This document shows positions 50,783 through 61,584 of a stretch of 64,000 nucleotides of DNA, piece after piece; within the stretch, counting starts at the first letter, position 1; every line of letters begins with the position of its first letter. The translations under genes were made by a program, and so were the position numbers. Origin of the DNA: RPQJ01 sp963744735 (GTDB taxonomy: Bacteria; Pseudomonadota; Gammaproteobacteria; Steroidobacterales; Steroidobacteraceae); NCBI GenBank assembly GCA_963744735.1, contig CAVUVH010000020.1, positions 124,001-188,000 on the forward strand. Reading direction: 5' to 3'. The notes under the pieces were generated by a model, which did no database searches, was not told the DNA's origin, and was given only the letters and a program-made list of their open reading frames with translations.

Positions 50783-51097
50783 TCAGGCGCGGCCGACGTT
50801 GGAATCGGTGGGTGCGTGGAAGTACTGGCTCTCGGTCGAGAACTGATCGATCAGTCGGCGCAGTTCCGCGATGCGCGCATCGGCGGTGCCGACGGACAGG
50901 CACTCCTCGCAACGCGGGTCGCCGCAAGGCTGGCGCGTGTACAGCCAGTACTGCACCGCACCCGCCAGCAGGCCGTCCGCGATGTCCCAGAGGTCGGCCT
51001 TGTCGTCCGCGTCCGCGATGTCATTGCCGAGATCGACGGCCTTGCTGAAGGCCTCGTCGAACGGGTGGGAATCATCGATTTGAGTCTTGGCAGTCAC
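50783..51097 (-). CDS. Hypothetical acidic protein with CxxxxCxxC motif
   Basis: A 104-aa soluble protein from a GTG at 51097 (the only sensible start). It contains a helical stretch DLGNDIADADDKADLWDIADG and the motif CGDPRCEEC, which could bind metal. I do not recognise it. It stands alone, with 106 bases between its start and the DUF4404 gene. Confidence 0.55.
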   Translation of the reverse strand: MTAKTQIDDSHPFDEAFSKAVDLGNDIADADDKADLWDIADGLLAGAVQYWLYTRQPCGDPRCEECLSVGTADARIAELRRLIDQFSTESQYFHAPTDSNVGRA

Positions 51098-51203
51098 GGC
51101 GATCCGGCAATCATTGCGAAGCAGTCGAATGGTAGCAGAAAAGCGTCCCCGCCGCCGCCGCGAAATGCCGGAAACTGCTTGTAAATCAGCCGATTCGGCG
51201 GCT

Positions 51204-51473
51204 TCAGATGCCGGCCTTGCCGAGCGCGTCCACCAGTGCCCTGAGCGCGCCTGCCAGTCCCGGATGGCCGGCCTCGAGGCGCACGGCCGCGCCGTCGAGG
51301 GTATCGGCGGGGGTCGGTTCCAGCGCGGAACCTGCGGTGTCCGGCTGGCGTCGCAGCGCCGACTGGATGTCGCCGAGCGCCGCCTCCAGCATCGCCCGCT
51401 CGCGCGGGTCAAGCTCGCCCGCGGCGCCAAGTTCCCGGTGCAGTGCTTGCAGCGTCTGTTGCAGGTCGTTCAT
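51204..51473 (-). CDS. DUF4404 family protein
   Basis: A short 89-aa helical protein (MNDLQQTLQALHRELGAAGELDPRERAMLEAAL in parts) matching DUF4404, a small cytoplasmic family of unknown role. Start at 51473 follows a plausible site; an upstream extension to 51530 is less likely. It is divergent from the outer-membrane protein gene. Confidence 0.7.
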   Translation of the reverse strand: MNDLQQTLQALHRELGAAGELDPRERAMLEAALGDIQSALRRQPDTAGSALEPTPADTLDGAAVRLEAGHPGLAGALRALVDALGKAGI

Positions 51474-51607
51474 CGCGTACTCCGCCGAAGCCGTGTCCCC
51501 GCCGCCAGTGTAGCAGCGGTCGAACGGCACCCCGTCGTGGAAACACCGGACGCTCGCCGGCTTTCATCGCCTAGAATGCGGCCTGGACAAATCTGGGAAT
51601 CCGGACC

Positions 51608-52261
51608 ATGAAATTCACGCAACGTGCCCTGCTCTGGCTGCTCGCCGCGCCGGTCCTGCTGGGCGCCGCGCTGCCGGCCAGCGCCGCCGACGCGCCGCGC
51701 TTCGAACTGACGCCCTTCGTCGGCGGACGTGCCGGTGGCGGATTCGACGTAGAGACTGCGGAGGGGTCCGAGAGTTCGGTCGACCTCGGTTCGGGCGCGA
51801 GCTTCGGCCTCGAGCTTGGCATGTATCGCGACCGGCAGTCGTACTACCAGCTGATGTATTCGACCCAGAATGCCGACATCGACTCGCGCGATCCGCTGCT
51901 GGACGGCATCGAACTGCGCATCGACTACCTGCAGTTCGGCGGCACGGCCTTCTTTCCGCAGGAAAACGACCATTACGTTCCGTACCTGTCGCTGACGCTC
52001 GGCGCAACCTTCATGCAGCCCGATGACGACGAATACGATTCAGAAACGAAGTTTTCCGGCAGCATCGGCGGCGGCTTCCGCATTCCGCTCAACGAGAATG
52101 TCGGGGTGAACCTTGGCGTCCGCGGTTACCTGACGCTGCTCGACTCCGATACCCGGCTGTTCTGCAAAAGCGATGCGGACGGGGCGGAGTGCCTGGTGCA
52201 GTCGTCGGGCAGCACGTTCTTCCAGGCCGAGGCGCAGCTGGGACTGAGCGTCAGGTTCTAG
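51608..52261 (+). CDS. Outer-membrane beta-barrel protein (OmpW/OMP_b-brl-like)
   Basis: A 217-aa protein with a signal peptide (ALLWLLAAPVLLGAALPASAA) followed by alternating strands typical of a small 8-stranded barrel (FELTPFVGGRAGGGF, YVPYLSLTLGATFM) and the C-terminal aromatic LGLSVRF needed for Bam recognition. A Cys pair (FCKSDADGAECL) lies in a late loop. Function is unknown; structural or adhesion roles are common. Confidence 0.8.
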   Translation: MKFTQRALLWLLAAPVLLGAALPASAADAPRFELTPFVGGRAGGGFDVETAEGSESSVDLGSGASFGLELGMYRDRQSYYQLMYSTQNADIDSRDPLLDGIELRIDYLQFGGTAFFPQENDHYVPYLSLTLGATFMQPDDDEYDSETKFSGSIGGGFRIPLNENVGVNLGVRGYLTLLDSDTRLFCKSDADGAECLVQSSGSTFFQAEAQLGLSVRF

Positions 52262-52267
52262 CGCCGG

Positions 52268-52645
52268 TCACTGGCCGCGGCAGGCGCCGGTGCCCGTCCC
52301 GCCGCACGTGGTGACGCTGTTGCGGACGCCCTGCCACACGTCCTGGCCACGGGACTGCAATTCGGCGTACTGAGCTTCCGTCACGCACGTCTCCTTGCTG
52401 AAACGCGATCCGGTCTCCGTCGCCCTGCTGCACAGCAGCCTGACGCCCTTGCGTTCGACCAGCCTGTAGCCGGGCGGGATGCTGCTCTCCGCGGGCGTCG
52501 TGCCGGGCTGGCCTGCCGGCGGCTGGCTCGCCGACGGCGGGTCGGTGGCGACGGCAGCAGCGGCAGGGGCCACCGGTGGGGCCGAGGGTTCGGTGGCGCA
52601 GGCGCCGAGCAGGATGGCCGCGAGCGCGATTGCGAGGTGTCTCAT
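52268..52645 (-). CDS. Hypothetical lipoprotein
   Basis: A 125-aa protein with lipobox LGAC and a long Ala/Pro/Ser linker before a small domain holding four cysteines (LLCSRATETGSRFSKETC, VTTCGGTGTGACRG). The pattern resembles short envelope proteins next to other lipoproteins, without a named family. It is convergent with the barrel gene, only six bases apart. Confidence 0.65.
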   Translation of the reverse strand: MRHLAIALAAILLGACATEPSAPPVAPAAAAVATDPPSASQPPAGQPGTTPAESSIPPGYRLVERKGVRLLCSRATETGSRFSKETCVTEAQYAELQSRGQDVWQGVRNSVTTCGGTGTGACRGQ

Positions 52646-52682
52646 CCTGGCTCTCCCCGGGCGTCAGTATCTGCGGAGACAA

Positions 52683-54548
52683 CTACAGCGTCCGCACGCT
52701 GCCGGCATCATACATTTCGGGCGGTGTCCGCGTGAACAGCACACGCAGGCGCAGGCCGACCTGCTCCGCCAGCGACAGCGCATTGCGCTCGCGCATCACG
52801 CGCACCAGCGTGGCCGGGTCGTCGGTGATGATGTTGTCGACGTCGCGCTCGATCATGCGCAGCATCACCTCGGGCTCGTTCACGGTCCACACATGAACCT
52901 GCTTGCCCGCCGCCTGGGCCTGCGCCACGAGCCGGGCCGTGGCGCGTGCCGAATTGAGGCTGACGAAATCGGCGTCGACCCGCAGCACGTTGCCGACCGC
53001 GGCGGTCACGATCAGCCCCGTGACCAGGCGGGGCTCGATGGCCTCGACCTGCCGCAATGCCGCAAGGTCGAGTGACGTAATCACGACCTCGTCGATGAAG
53101 TCCTGCTCCCGCAGCAGTGCGACGACCGCCGGCGCCAGCCCCGGATCGGGCACGTTGTATTTCAGCTCGACGTTGATCCGGAACCGTTCCCGCGCGTAGT
53201 CGATCACCTCCGCCAGCGTCGGCACGCGTTCGCCGGCATGCTGCGGCCCGCGCCGGCTGCCGATGTCGAGCGCCTGTATTTCCGCGAGCGTCAGGTCACG
53301 GACCTTGCGCGGATCACCGGCCATCCGCATCAGGTCGCCGTCGTGGATGACCACCAGCGCGCCATCACGCGTCCTCTGCACGTCGAGTTCGACGTAGGTC
53401 GTGCCGGCCTCCGCGGCCGCGCGGAATGCCGCCATCGAATTCTCGGGCGCCTGCAGCGAGGCTCCGCGGTGGGCAGTCACCGCCACGTCCTGGCGCACTT
53501 CGAGCCGCTGCAGCAGGAACACGAGCGAGCCCGCCGCGACCAGGCCGAGGGCCACGGACGCCAGTACCAGCGGCCGACCGACCCGTGCGCCGGTCGCCGC
53601 GGCAGCGTGGTCGGCGAGTTCCTCCAGCTGCAGCCCGGAATCGCGCTGCTCGGCGTACAGGCGCGTCGCCAGGAACTGATGCCCGGCGAACTGCAGCGTC
53701 GTGCTGGCAAAGCCGAACACGATCGTCACTGCCATGAACACGGCCACCAGCGGCAGCACGCGCCCCGGATCGACGCCGGCCCAGGCAAAGGCGCCATCGG
53801 TGAACACCCGTCCGGCGCCCAGGGCAAGCGCGGTCAGCAGCGTAACCAGCAGCCACCACAGCAGCAGCGGGGCAAGCGTCCGCAGCAGGCGGCCCTCGAG
53901 CATGCGCTCGCTCGCCCGCAGGACCGCCGCGGGGCCCAGCGGAAAGAACATCGCGATCGGCATCGCGTAGATCCAGCGGGCGAACTGCGCGAGCAGCACG
54001 AAGACGAGCCCCGCGGCCGCGATGCCGGCGGCAAGCAGTGCGCGGCGCCACTCGGGCGGGTGCTCGGCCAGGTAGTAGTTGACGTCGCGCCCCGCGAGCG
54101 TGCCGAACCAGACGATGGCGACGATCGCGAGGAACGGCAGCGCGAGCAGCACGACACGCACGAACACGCGGCGGCCGATGCCGGCCAGCACGCGCAGCCT
54201 GCCGGTCACCGCACCGATCGTGTCGCGGACCGTGACCGGGCGTCCGCCGATCGCGTGTCCTGCGATCCAGGCGTAGCCGGCGAGCAGGGCGATGTGAAAG
54301 CCGATCGTCGCGCCGGCGACCAGCAGCACGAACGCGAGCCCGGGCACGGACAGCACGAAGCCGGCGATGTCGAAGTTGCTGACCACGGCCGAGCCCGAGC
54401 GCGCGACCAGCCGGTCGCCCAGCCAGCCGGCCAGCGGCGCGATCGCCACGAATCCCAGCAGCTGCACCAGCAGCTGCCAGGCCACGACCACGCGCCAGCG
54501 CCGCGCGAGGTCGACGCGGGTGCGGCGGAAGAGTCCTGGCATCTGCAT
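52683..54548 (-). CDS. Glycerophosphodiester phosphodiesterase with membrane domain
   Basis: The N-terminal half (residues 1-350) has about eight helices of the glycerophosphoryl diester phosphodiesterase membrane domain; the C-terminal half is a GDPD TIM barrel with VTAHRGASLQAPENSMAAF, the VELDVQRTRDGALVVIHD metal site and VWTVNEPEVMLRMI near the end. It should cut deacylated phospholipids or related diesters at the membrane. This fusion is known from other bacteria. It is 621 aa and intact. Confidence 0.93.
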   Translation of the reverse strand: MQMPGLFRRTRVDLARRWRVVVAWQLLVQLLGFVAIAPLAGWLGDRLVARSGSAVVSNFDIAGFVLSVPGLAFVLLVAGATIGFHIALLAGYAWIAGHAIGGRPVTVRDTIGAVTGRLRVLAGIGRRVFVRVVLLALPFLAIVAIVWFGTLAGRDVNYYLAEHPPEWRRALLAAGIAAAGLVFVLLAQFARWIYAMPIAMFFPLGPAAVLRASERMLEGRLLRTLAPLLLWWLLVTLLTALALGAGRVFTDGAFAWAGVDPGRVLPLVAVFMAVTIVFGFASTTLQFAGHQFLATRLYAEQRDSGLQLEELADHAAAATGARVGRPLVLASVALGLVAAGSLVFLLQRLEVRQDVAVTAHRGASLQAPENSMAAFRAAAEAGTTYVELDVQRTRDGALVVIHDGDLMRMAGDPRKVRDLTLAEIQALDIGSRRGPQHAGERVPTLAEVIDYARERFRINVELKYNVPDPGLAPAVVALLREQDFIDEVVITSLDLAALRQVEAIEPRLVTGLIVTAAVGNVLRVDADFVSLNSARATARLVAQAQAAGKQVHVWTVNEPEVMLRMIERDVDNIITDDPATLVRVMRERNALSLAEQVGLRLRVLFTRTPPEMYDAGSVRTL

Positions 54549-54599
54549 GGTGAATCCCGGGTGCGGTGTGAACTTCGGCCGTGCGCGGACCAGGTCGCT

Positions 54600-57500
54600 T
54601 CAGACGAGGACCCGCTCGATGCCGCCGGCGTTGGCCCGCTGCACGTACGTCTCGAGCCAGGCGGCGCCCAGCAGGTGGCGCGCCATCTCGACCACGATGT
54701 AGTCGGCGCTGGTGCCCGCATCGTCATCGTATCGCGACAGGCCCTGCAGGCACGACGGGCAGGACGTCAGGACCTTCACCTCGCCGCGGAAGCCGTCCCT
54801 GCGCAGGTCTGCCGCCCCCTGTTCCATCTCGCGCTGCTTGCGGAACCGGACCTGCGTCGCGATGTCCGGGCGCGCCACGGCAAACGTGCCGGATTCGCCG
54901 CAGCAGCGGTCGTTCTTCGCGACCGCGCCATTGGCGCCCGCGTCCAGCAGCGCGTTGACCACCTTGAGCGGGTCGTGCGTCTTCATCGGCGAGTGGCAGG
55001 GGTCGTGGTACATGTAGCGCGTGCCGGTCGCACCCTCGAGCCGGATGCCCTTCTCGAGCAGGAACTCGTGGATGTCGAGGATGCGCGAGCCCGGGAAGAT
55101 CTGGTCGAACTCATAGCCCTGCAGCTGGTCATGGCAGGTGCCGCAGCTCACCACCACGGTCTTGATGTCGAGGTAGTTGAGCGTGTTGGCCACGCGATGG
55201 AACAGCACCCGGTTGTCGGTGATGATCTTCTCGGCCTGGTCGAACTGCCCCGCGCCGCGCTGCGGGTAGCCACAGCAGAGATAGCCGGGCGGCAGCACCG
55301 TCTGCACCCCTGCGTGCCACAGCATCGCCTGGGTGGCCAGGCCCACCTGCGAGAACAGGCGCTCCGAGCCGCAGCCGGGGAAGTAGAACACCGCCTCGGA
55401 ATCGCCCGTCGTGCGCGCCGGGTCGCGGATGATCGGGACGTAGTTGCGGTCTTCGACGTCGAGCAGCGCGCGTGCCGTCTTCTTCGGCAGCCCGCCCGGC
55501 ATCTTCTTGTTGATGAAGTGGATGACCTGTTCGCGCACCGGCGGCCGCCCGCCGGTCGTGGCCGGCGGGCGCCGGGTCTGCGCCGCGCCGAGCTTGCCCA
55601 GCGCCTGGTGGCCCAGCCGCTGCGCCTTGTAACCCCAGTCGATCATCAGCTTGCGCGTCAGCTTGATCGTGCCCGGGTCGTTCGTGTTGAGGAAGAACAT
55701 CGCGGCCGACTTCGCCGGATTGCCCGCCTGGTTGCCGAGGCGGCGCAGCACGTCGCGCATCGCCATCGAGACGTCGCCGAAATCGATGTCGACCGGGCAG
55801 GGCGCCTCGCACTTGTGGCAGACCGTGCAGTGGTCGGCGACGTCGCCGAACTCGTCCCAGTGCTGCAGCGAAACGCCGCGCCGCGTCTGTTCCTCGTACA
55901 GGAACGCCTCGATCAGCATCGACGTCGCCAGGATCTTGTTGCGCGGCGAATAGAGCAGGTTGGCGCCGGGCACGTGCGTGCTGCAGACCGGCTTGCACTT
56001 GCCGCAGCGCAGGCAGTCCTTGATCGCGTCGCTGATCTGGGCGATGTCCGACTGCTGCATGATCAGCGACTCGTGACCGAGCAGGTTGAAGCTCGGCGTG
56101 TACGCATTGCGCAGGTCCGCGCCGGGCAGCAGCTTGCCGGCGTTGAAGTGGCCCTGCGGGTCGATGCGGCGCTTGTAGTCGCGGAAGTCGCGCGTCTCGT
56201 CTTCGGTCAGGAACTCGAGCTTGGTGATGCCGATGCCATGCTCGCCGGAAATCACCCCGCCCAGTTCGCGCGCGACGCGCATGATGCGCGCGACGGCACG
56301 ATTGGCTGCCTGCAGCATCGCGTAGTTGTCGGAGTTGACCGGGATGTTGGTGTGCACGTTGCCGTCGCCTGCGTGCATGTGCAGCGCGACGAAGACACGG
56401 CCCTGCAGCACGCGCCGGTGGACCGCCTCGAGGTCCGCCAGCAGCGGCACGAACGGGCCACCCGCGAACAGCCGGCGGAAGACGGCTTTCAGTTCCTGCT
56501 TCCAGGACACGCGCAGCGTGCGATCCTGCAGCAGGTCGAACACGCGCAGGCCCGGCTCGCCTGCGAGGCGCGCCTCTGCCGCGGCGGCGACTTCGTCGAG
56601 GCCCAGCCCGCGCAGCGCGCCGGCCGAGTCCGCGAGCGGACGGTCCAGGCTGGCCGCGTACCACGACCAGCGCCGCCGGCACTGGGCCACGGCCTCGAGC
56701 GCCTGCTCGATCCGGCCGCCGAGGACCTCGTCGCGCGGCATGCGGTCGATGTCCGCATCGCCGGTCTTGCCGAGCCTGGGCTCGCCGCCCAGGTACGCGT
56801 CGAGCTCGTCCAGCAGTTCGAGCTTGTTGGCCAGCGAGTACTCGATGTTGATGCGTTCGATCGCGTCGGTGTACTCGCCGAGCCGCTCGAGCGGGATCAC
56901 GACGTCCTCGTTGATCTTGAACGCGTTGGTGTGGCGGGCGATCGCCGCGGTCCGGGCGCGGTCACGCCAGAAGGCCTTGCGCGCCTCGGCGCCGACCGCC
57001 GTGAAGCCTTCGCCCGCGCGGGCATTGGCGATGCGCACGACATCGGACGCGCAGCGCGCAACCGCCGCCTCGTCCTCGCCCACGATGTCGCCGAGCAGCA
57101 CCATCTTGGGCAGCGCGCCGCGCTTCGACTTGGTGGAATAGCCGACCGCCTTGAGGTACCGCTCGTCGAGGTGCTCGAGGCCCGCGAGCCGCACGCCGGC
57201 CGTGCGGCCCTGGCGGCCGATCTCGTCGCGGATCTCGACGATGGCCGGGATCGCGTCGCGCGCCTGGCCGAAGAACTCGAGGCACACGGTGCGGATGTGC
57301 GCCGGCATGCGGTGCACGATCCAGCGCGCGGAGGTGATGATGCCGTCGCAGCCTTCCTTCTGGATGCCCGGCAGGCCGCCCAGGAACTTGTCGGTCACGT
57401 CCTTGCCGAGGCCGCCCTTGCGGAACGTGGCGCCGGCGATCTCGAGTCGCTCGGTGCGCAGGGTCTTCGCGCTGTCGGGCGCCTGGCGGCCGTCCTTCCA

Positions 57501-58572
57501 GGCCAGCTCGAACACGGCAGTCGCGACGTCGTGGATCCTGCCGAGGTTGTGGTCGAGGCGCGTGACCTCGAGCCACTGGCCCTGCGTGTCCACCATGCGC
57601 CACCAGGCCAGGTTGTCGAGCGCCGTGCCCCACAGCACGGCCTTCTTGCCGCCCGCATTCATGGCGATGTTGCCGCCCACGACCGAGGCATCGGCCGAGG
57701 TCGGATCGACCGCGAACACGAATCCGGCGCGATGTGCGGCTTCCTCCACCCGGCGCGTCACCACGCCGGCTTCCGTGAACAGCGTCGGCACGTGGCCATC
57801 CACGCCCGGCAGTGGCCGCTGCTCGACCGGGTCGATGCGCTCGAGCTTCTCGACGTTGATGACGGCGGCAAACGGCGTGAGCGGCACGGCGCTGCCCGTG
57901 TAGCCGGTGCCGCCGCCGCGCGGGATCACCGTGAGGCCGGATTCGATGCAGGCGCGCACCAGGCCCGGCACCTCGGCTTCGGTGTCCGGCGTCAGCACCA
58001 CGAACGGCGTCTCGACGCGCCAGTCGGTCGCGTCCGTGGCGTGCGCCACGCGTGCGTAGGCGTCGAAGCAGACATTGTCGTCGCGCGTGTGCGCAGCAAA
58101 GGCCTTGCGCGCGCGGCGACGCAGGGTCTCGGTGCGCTCGAAGGATTCGGCGAACTCCTGCACTGCGACGCGCGCGAACCCGAGCAGCCGGCCGACCTTG
58201 GCGTCGCGGGCCACGTCGCCTGGCTCGCGCCGCTTTTCAATGTCGCCCAGGCGATGGTGCAGCGCCTCGACCAGCAGCTCGCGGCGGCGCGGGTTGTCGA
58301 GCAGGTCCTGCTCGAGATAGGGATTGCGCCGCACGACCCAGATGTCGCCCAGCACCTCGTACAGCATCCGCGCCGAGCGGCCGGTGCGGCGCTCGGTGCG
58401 CAGGTCGTCCAGCAGGGCCCAGCCCTCCGGGCCGAGCAGCCGGATCACGATCTCGCGGTCGGAAAACGACGTGTAGTTGTACGGTATCTCGCGCAGCCGC
58501 GGCGGCGGATCGAGTTCGTGCCCGGGCTGTGCGGGGATCGGGGCAGCAGCGAGGGTGCGGAACGGCGTTCAC
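54600..58572 (-). CDS. DUF3683 FAD/Fe-S oxidoreductase (D-lactate dehydrogenase-like), 5' frameshift
   Basis: A giant single-chain respiratory-type dehydrogenase of nearly 1300 aa. Order: DUF3683 (N-terminal YNYTSFSDREIVIRLLG), FAD-binding PCMH (PRGGGTGYTGSAVPL, VGGNIAMNAGGKKA), FAD-linked oxidase C-terminal domain (GDGNVHTNIPV, SGEHGIGITK), two 4Fe-4S motifs (CLRCGKCKPVC, CTVCHKCEAPCPVDI) and CCG domains (FPGCGSERLF, CCGYPQ, YHDPCHSP). It oxidises a 2-hydroxy acid, likely D-lactate or glycolate, passing electrons to quinone. The body is open from 58448, but the family start is upstream; a GTG at 58572 is in another frame, next to a C7 tract, so one indel is likely. Confidence 0.92.
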
Positions 58573-58792
58573 GGGGGGGCGAAATCCAGCCTTGGGGACG
58601 GGCGCATTCTCGCCCGAGCCGGTCGCTTTGGGTACCGGGGAAACCGTCGACGCCTGCATCGGGGCTCCGGCAGCGGTCAGGAGCGAGCGGACGGCATCGC
58701 GTCGCTCGGCCCCCTATTGCCCCGGCGATCATGCAATATCGCGGAAAATACTCGCGCGCCGCGGGGCGTGGTCGGCAGGGCAGGCAGGGTCG

Positions 58793-59992
58793 ATGACCAC
58801 CATTGAAGTGTTTCTGATCGCGCTCCTGATCGTCTTCACGGTCCCCTACCTGGTGTGGCGACTCGGCCGGACGGAGTACTACGCGCCGCTGGTGGTCGTG
58901 CAGATCGTCACTGGCATCCTGCTGGGCCCGGGCGTGCTCGGGGCGGCTTTCCCCGGCTACTACGATTTCGTCTTCCAGGCGCCGGTGGTGCAGGCGCTGA
59001 ACGGCATCGCGTGGTGGGCCGTGATGTGCTTCGTGTGGCTCGCCGGGATCGAGCTGGATCTCCGCAGCGCCTGGGCAGACCGCCGCGACAGCGGCATCAC
59101 CGCCGGCCTGGCGCTCGGCGTGCCGCTGCTGGCCGGCTGCGCGGTCGCTGCCGTGCTCGCGCTGTACGGCGGCTGGGTCGGTCCACGAGCGTCGACCTGG
59201 CAGTTCATCTTCGGCGTCGGCATGTGCTGCGCGGTGACGGCGCTGCCCATCCTGGTGCTGTTCCTCGAAAAGCTCGAGATCCTGCGCGAGCCGCTCGGTC
59301 AACGCGTCCTGCGCTATGCGAGCATGGACGACCTGGCGATATGGGGCGTGCTCGCGCTGATCCTTGCCGACTGGGACCGCGTGGGTCGGCAGGTCGCGTT
59401 CCTGGTCGCGTTCGTCATCGCCGGCATTTACTTCCGCAAGCTGATGCTGCGGTTGCCGCAGCGCGACCGCTGGTACGTCGGCCTGATCTGGCTGGCGGCC
59501 TGCAGCCTGGGCGCGGACTGGGCGGGACTGCACTTCATGGTCGGCGCGTTCCTCTCCGGCGCCGTGATGGATCGCGACTGGTTCGACCATGGCCGCGTGG
59601 ATGCCCTCCGGGACAACGTGCTGCTGCTGATCATGCCCGTGTTCTTCCTGAGCACGGGCCTGCGCACCGAATGGACGCTGGGGGGCGTGGCGGTGTTTGT
59701 TGCGGCCGGTGCACTGCTGGCGGCGGCTGTCGCCGGAAAACTGCTCGGCACGCGGCTGGCGGGCGCGATCCTGCGGTGGCCGCCGGGTGAGGCTTCGCTG
59801 GTGGGCTGGCTGCTGCAGACCAAGGCGCTGATCATGATCATCTTTGCGAACGTGCTGCTCGACAAGGGCGTCATCACCGCCACCACCTTCACGGCACTGC
59901 TGCTGATGGCTGTCGCGAGCACCACGCTCACCGTGCCGATGGCCGCGCCCCTGCTGGCGCGGCTGCGGCGTCCGCGCGCCGGGACGCCGTGA
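58793..59992 (+). CDS. Cation:proton antiporter (CPA2/NhaP-like)
   Basis: An inner-membrane exchanger of 399 aa with about 12 helices. The Na+/H+ exchanger fold is supported by GILLGPGVLGAAFPG, FVWLAGIELDLRSA, YASMDDLAIWGVLALI (paired Asp that carry the ions) and FLSTGLRTEW. The ATG at 58793 is chosen; the longer frame upstream lies in the control region of the DUF3683 gene. It probably exports Na+ or K+ in exchange for protons. It converges with the MFS gene 12 bases further on. Confidence 0.9.
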   Translation: MTTIEVFLIALLIVFTVPYLVWRLGRTEYYAPLVVVQIVTGILLGPGVLGAAFPGYYDFVFQAPVVQALNGIAWWAVMCFVWLAGIELDLRSAWADRRDSGITAGLALGVPLLAGCAVAAVLALYGGWVGPRASTWQFIFGVGMCCAVTALPILVLFLEKLEILREPLGQRVLRYASMDDLAIWGVLALILADWDRVGRQVAFLVAFVIAGIYFRKLMLRLPQRDRWYVGLIWLAACSLGADWAGLHFMVGAFLSGAVMDRDWFDHGRVDALRDNVLLLIMPVFFLSTGLRTEWTLGGVAVFVAAGALLAAAVAGKLLGTRLAGAILRWPPGEASLVGWLLQTKALIMIIFANVLLDKGVITATTFTALLLMAVASTTLTVPMAAPLLARLRRPRAGTP

Positions 59993-60004
59993 AGCCCCCA
60001 CGGA

Positions 60005-61447
60005 TCAGGCAGTCCCGCGCCTCGCCTCGAGTTCCAGCCGGACCTGGTGTGCCCGTTCCTCGGTGATCGGGAACTTCGCAATGGCCCAGATCGCCAGGCC
60101 TGAGGCGACAAACGGCACCGCCGAGTCGAACAGCCGCATCAGGAAGATGGCCTGATCCGACTGGTTGCCCGCAAGGGCCACGTCGAAACCCGTCGCGTTC
60201 AGCAGGAAGCCGCCGCCGGCCAGGGCGGCGGCCATGCCCAGCTTGATGACCCACCAGAAGACGGCGCCGTACATGCCCTCGCGGCGCTCGCGGGTCTGCA
60301 GCTCATCCAGGTCGACGACGTCGGCGATCATCGACGGAATGAGCGTGAACAATCCGCCGAGACCGAATGCCAGGAACGGAGCCGGCAGCAGCAGGAGCCA
60401 GGGCAGCTCCGGGTCATAGCAGACCCACTTCATCGCATAACCCAGCATCGATATGCCGATGGCGACGTAGAAGGTTCGCTTCTTGCCGAGCCGCGTGCCC
60501 AGCCAGGTGACGATGACGATGACGCAGAAAGACGCGATGGCCCCCGCGGTTCCGGCGTATCCGGCGAACTCCGCGCCGCGCACCATGTCGCCGCCGAAGA
60601 CGTAGTAGATGATCACGTAGGACTGCAGCGACGCGATCAGGATGAATCCGTTGAACACCAGAAACGTCGCTGCGCACAGGTTCAGGAAAGGCCGGGACTT
60701 CAGGGTCACTTTGAAGCCATGCAGGAAGCCCGCGATGCTGCCCATCAGGCTCGATGCGCCGGCACGCTTCTCCGCAGCCACCGATTCGGTCGCCGCGACG
60801 ACCGTGACCCGCTCCCGCAGGAAGATCGCAGGCAGGACTCCGATGGCCATCACGCAGATTCCGATCACGATGGCCAGGCCCGCGGCGCCATCGACCATGC
60901 CGTCGAAAAGCCGCTCGTTCTGCATGATCAGCAGGAACCAGGGCGCGATGACGTAGGCCAGCTGGCCGATGAAGTTCTGCACGCCCATCAGCCGCGTTCG
61001 CTCGTTGTAATCGGGCGTCAGCTCGTAGCCCAGGCCGACCCACGGTGCCGCGAACACGGTGTACGCGAGATAGAAGAGCAGTGAGCCAAGCAGGAAATAC
61101 CAGAAGTAGAACGACTCGCTCTTGCCGGGTGGCAGTTGCCAGAGCAGGGCGAAGACGATTCCGACCGCGATCGCCCCGATGAATATGTAAGGACGGCGGC
61201 GGCCCCAGCGGGTCCGGGTATTGTCCGAGATGTAACCCATGACAGGATCGATGAAGGCATCCCAGAGTCGCGGCAGGGCGCCCAGCAGGCCGACCAGCGC
61301 CGGATTCATGCCGAGCCCGAGATTCAGGACGATCATCATTCCGCCGCCGGCCGCGGCCAGCAGGTTGTTGACGAACGCGCCCAGGCCGTAGACGACCTTG
61401 AGATGAAACGGTATCCGGTCCCCGGGCGCTGTCTGGTAATGGTTCAT
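60005..61447 (-). CDS. GPH-family sugar:cation symporter
   Basis: MFS transporter of 480 aa in the glycoside-pentoside-hexuronide group (MelB-like). The signatures LWDAFIDPVMGYISDNTRTRWGRRRPYI (the N-terminal cation region, in parts) and the DLDELQTRERREGMYGAVFWW loop are characteristic. It should take up an oligosaccharide. It diverges from the sugar-porter gene across a perfect LacI-type operator, so both are probably induced by the same sugar. Confidence 0.93.
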   Translation of the reverse strand: MNHYQTAPGDRIPFHLKVVYGLGAFVNNLLAAAGGGMMIVLNLGLGMNPALVGLLGALPRLWDAFIDPVMGYISDNTRTRWGRRRPYIFIGAIAVGIVFALLWQLPPGKSESFYFWYFLLGSLLFYLAYTVFAAPWVGLGYELTPDYNERTRLMGVQNFIGQLAYVIAPWFLLIMQNERLFDGMVDGAAGLAIVIGICVMAIGVLPAIFLRERVTVVAATESVAAEKRAGASSLMGSIAGFLHGFKVTLKSRPFLNLCAATFLVFNGFILIASLQSYVIIYYVFGGDMVRGAEFAGYAGTAGAIASFCVIVIVTWLGTRLGKKRTFYVAIGISMLGYAMKWVCYDPELPWLLLLPAPFLAFGLGGLFTLIPSMIADVVDLDELQTRERREGMYGAVFWWVIKLGMAAALAGGGFLLNATGFDVALAGNQSDQAIFLMRLFDSAVPFVASGLAIWAIAKFPITEERAHQVRLELEARRGTA

Positions 61448-61468
61448 CGCGGATCATCGTCACTGATG

Positions 61469-61484
61469 TTGACAGCGCTGTCAA
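61469..61484. promoter_or_regulatory. LacI-family operator between the two sugar transporters
   Basis: TTGACAGCGCTGTCAA is a perfect 16-bp palindrome with the central CG typical of LacI-family operators. It lies 22 bases upstream of the GPH symporter start and 101 bases upstream of the sugar-porter start. No LacI gene is inside the window, so the regulator is probably just beyond the right edge. Confidence 0.8.
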
Positions 61485-61584
61485 ACCAAGTTAGAAGGGC
61501 TTTCCTGCGACAAAACCCCCGTTGAAACCCGCGGACCGGCGCACGTGATCCAGGCCGGCCGAGCCGAGACAAAGCAGACGCGCG

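Noticed and set aside
53238..58796. A 1852-codon open frame on the plus strand across the GDPD and DUF3683 genes
   Set aside because: It is the antisense shadow of two well-identified minus-strand genes; the translation is Arg/His/Ala-rich with no domain. Long false frames are expected at this GC level.
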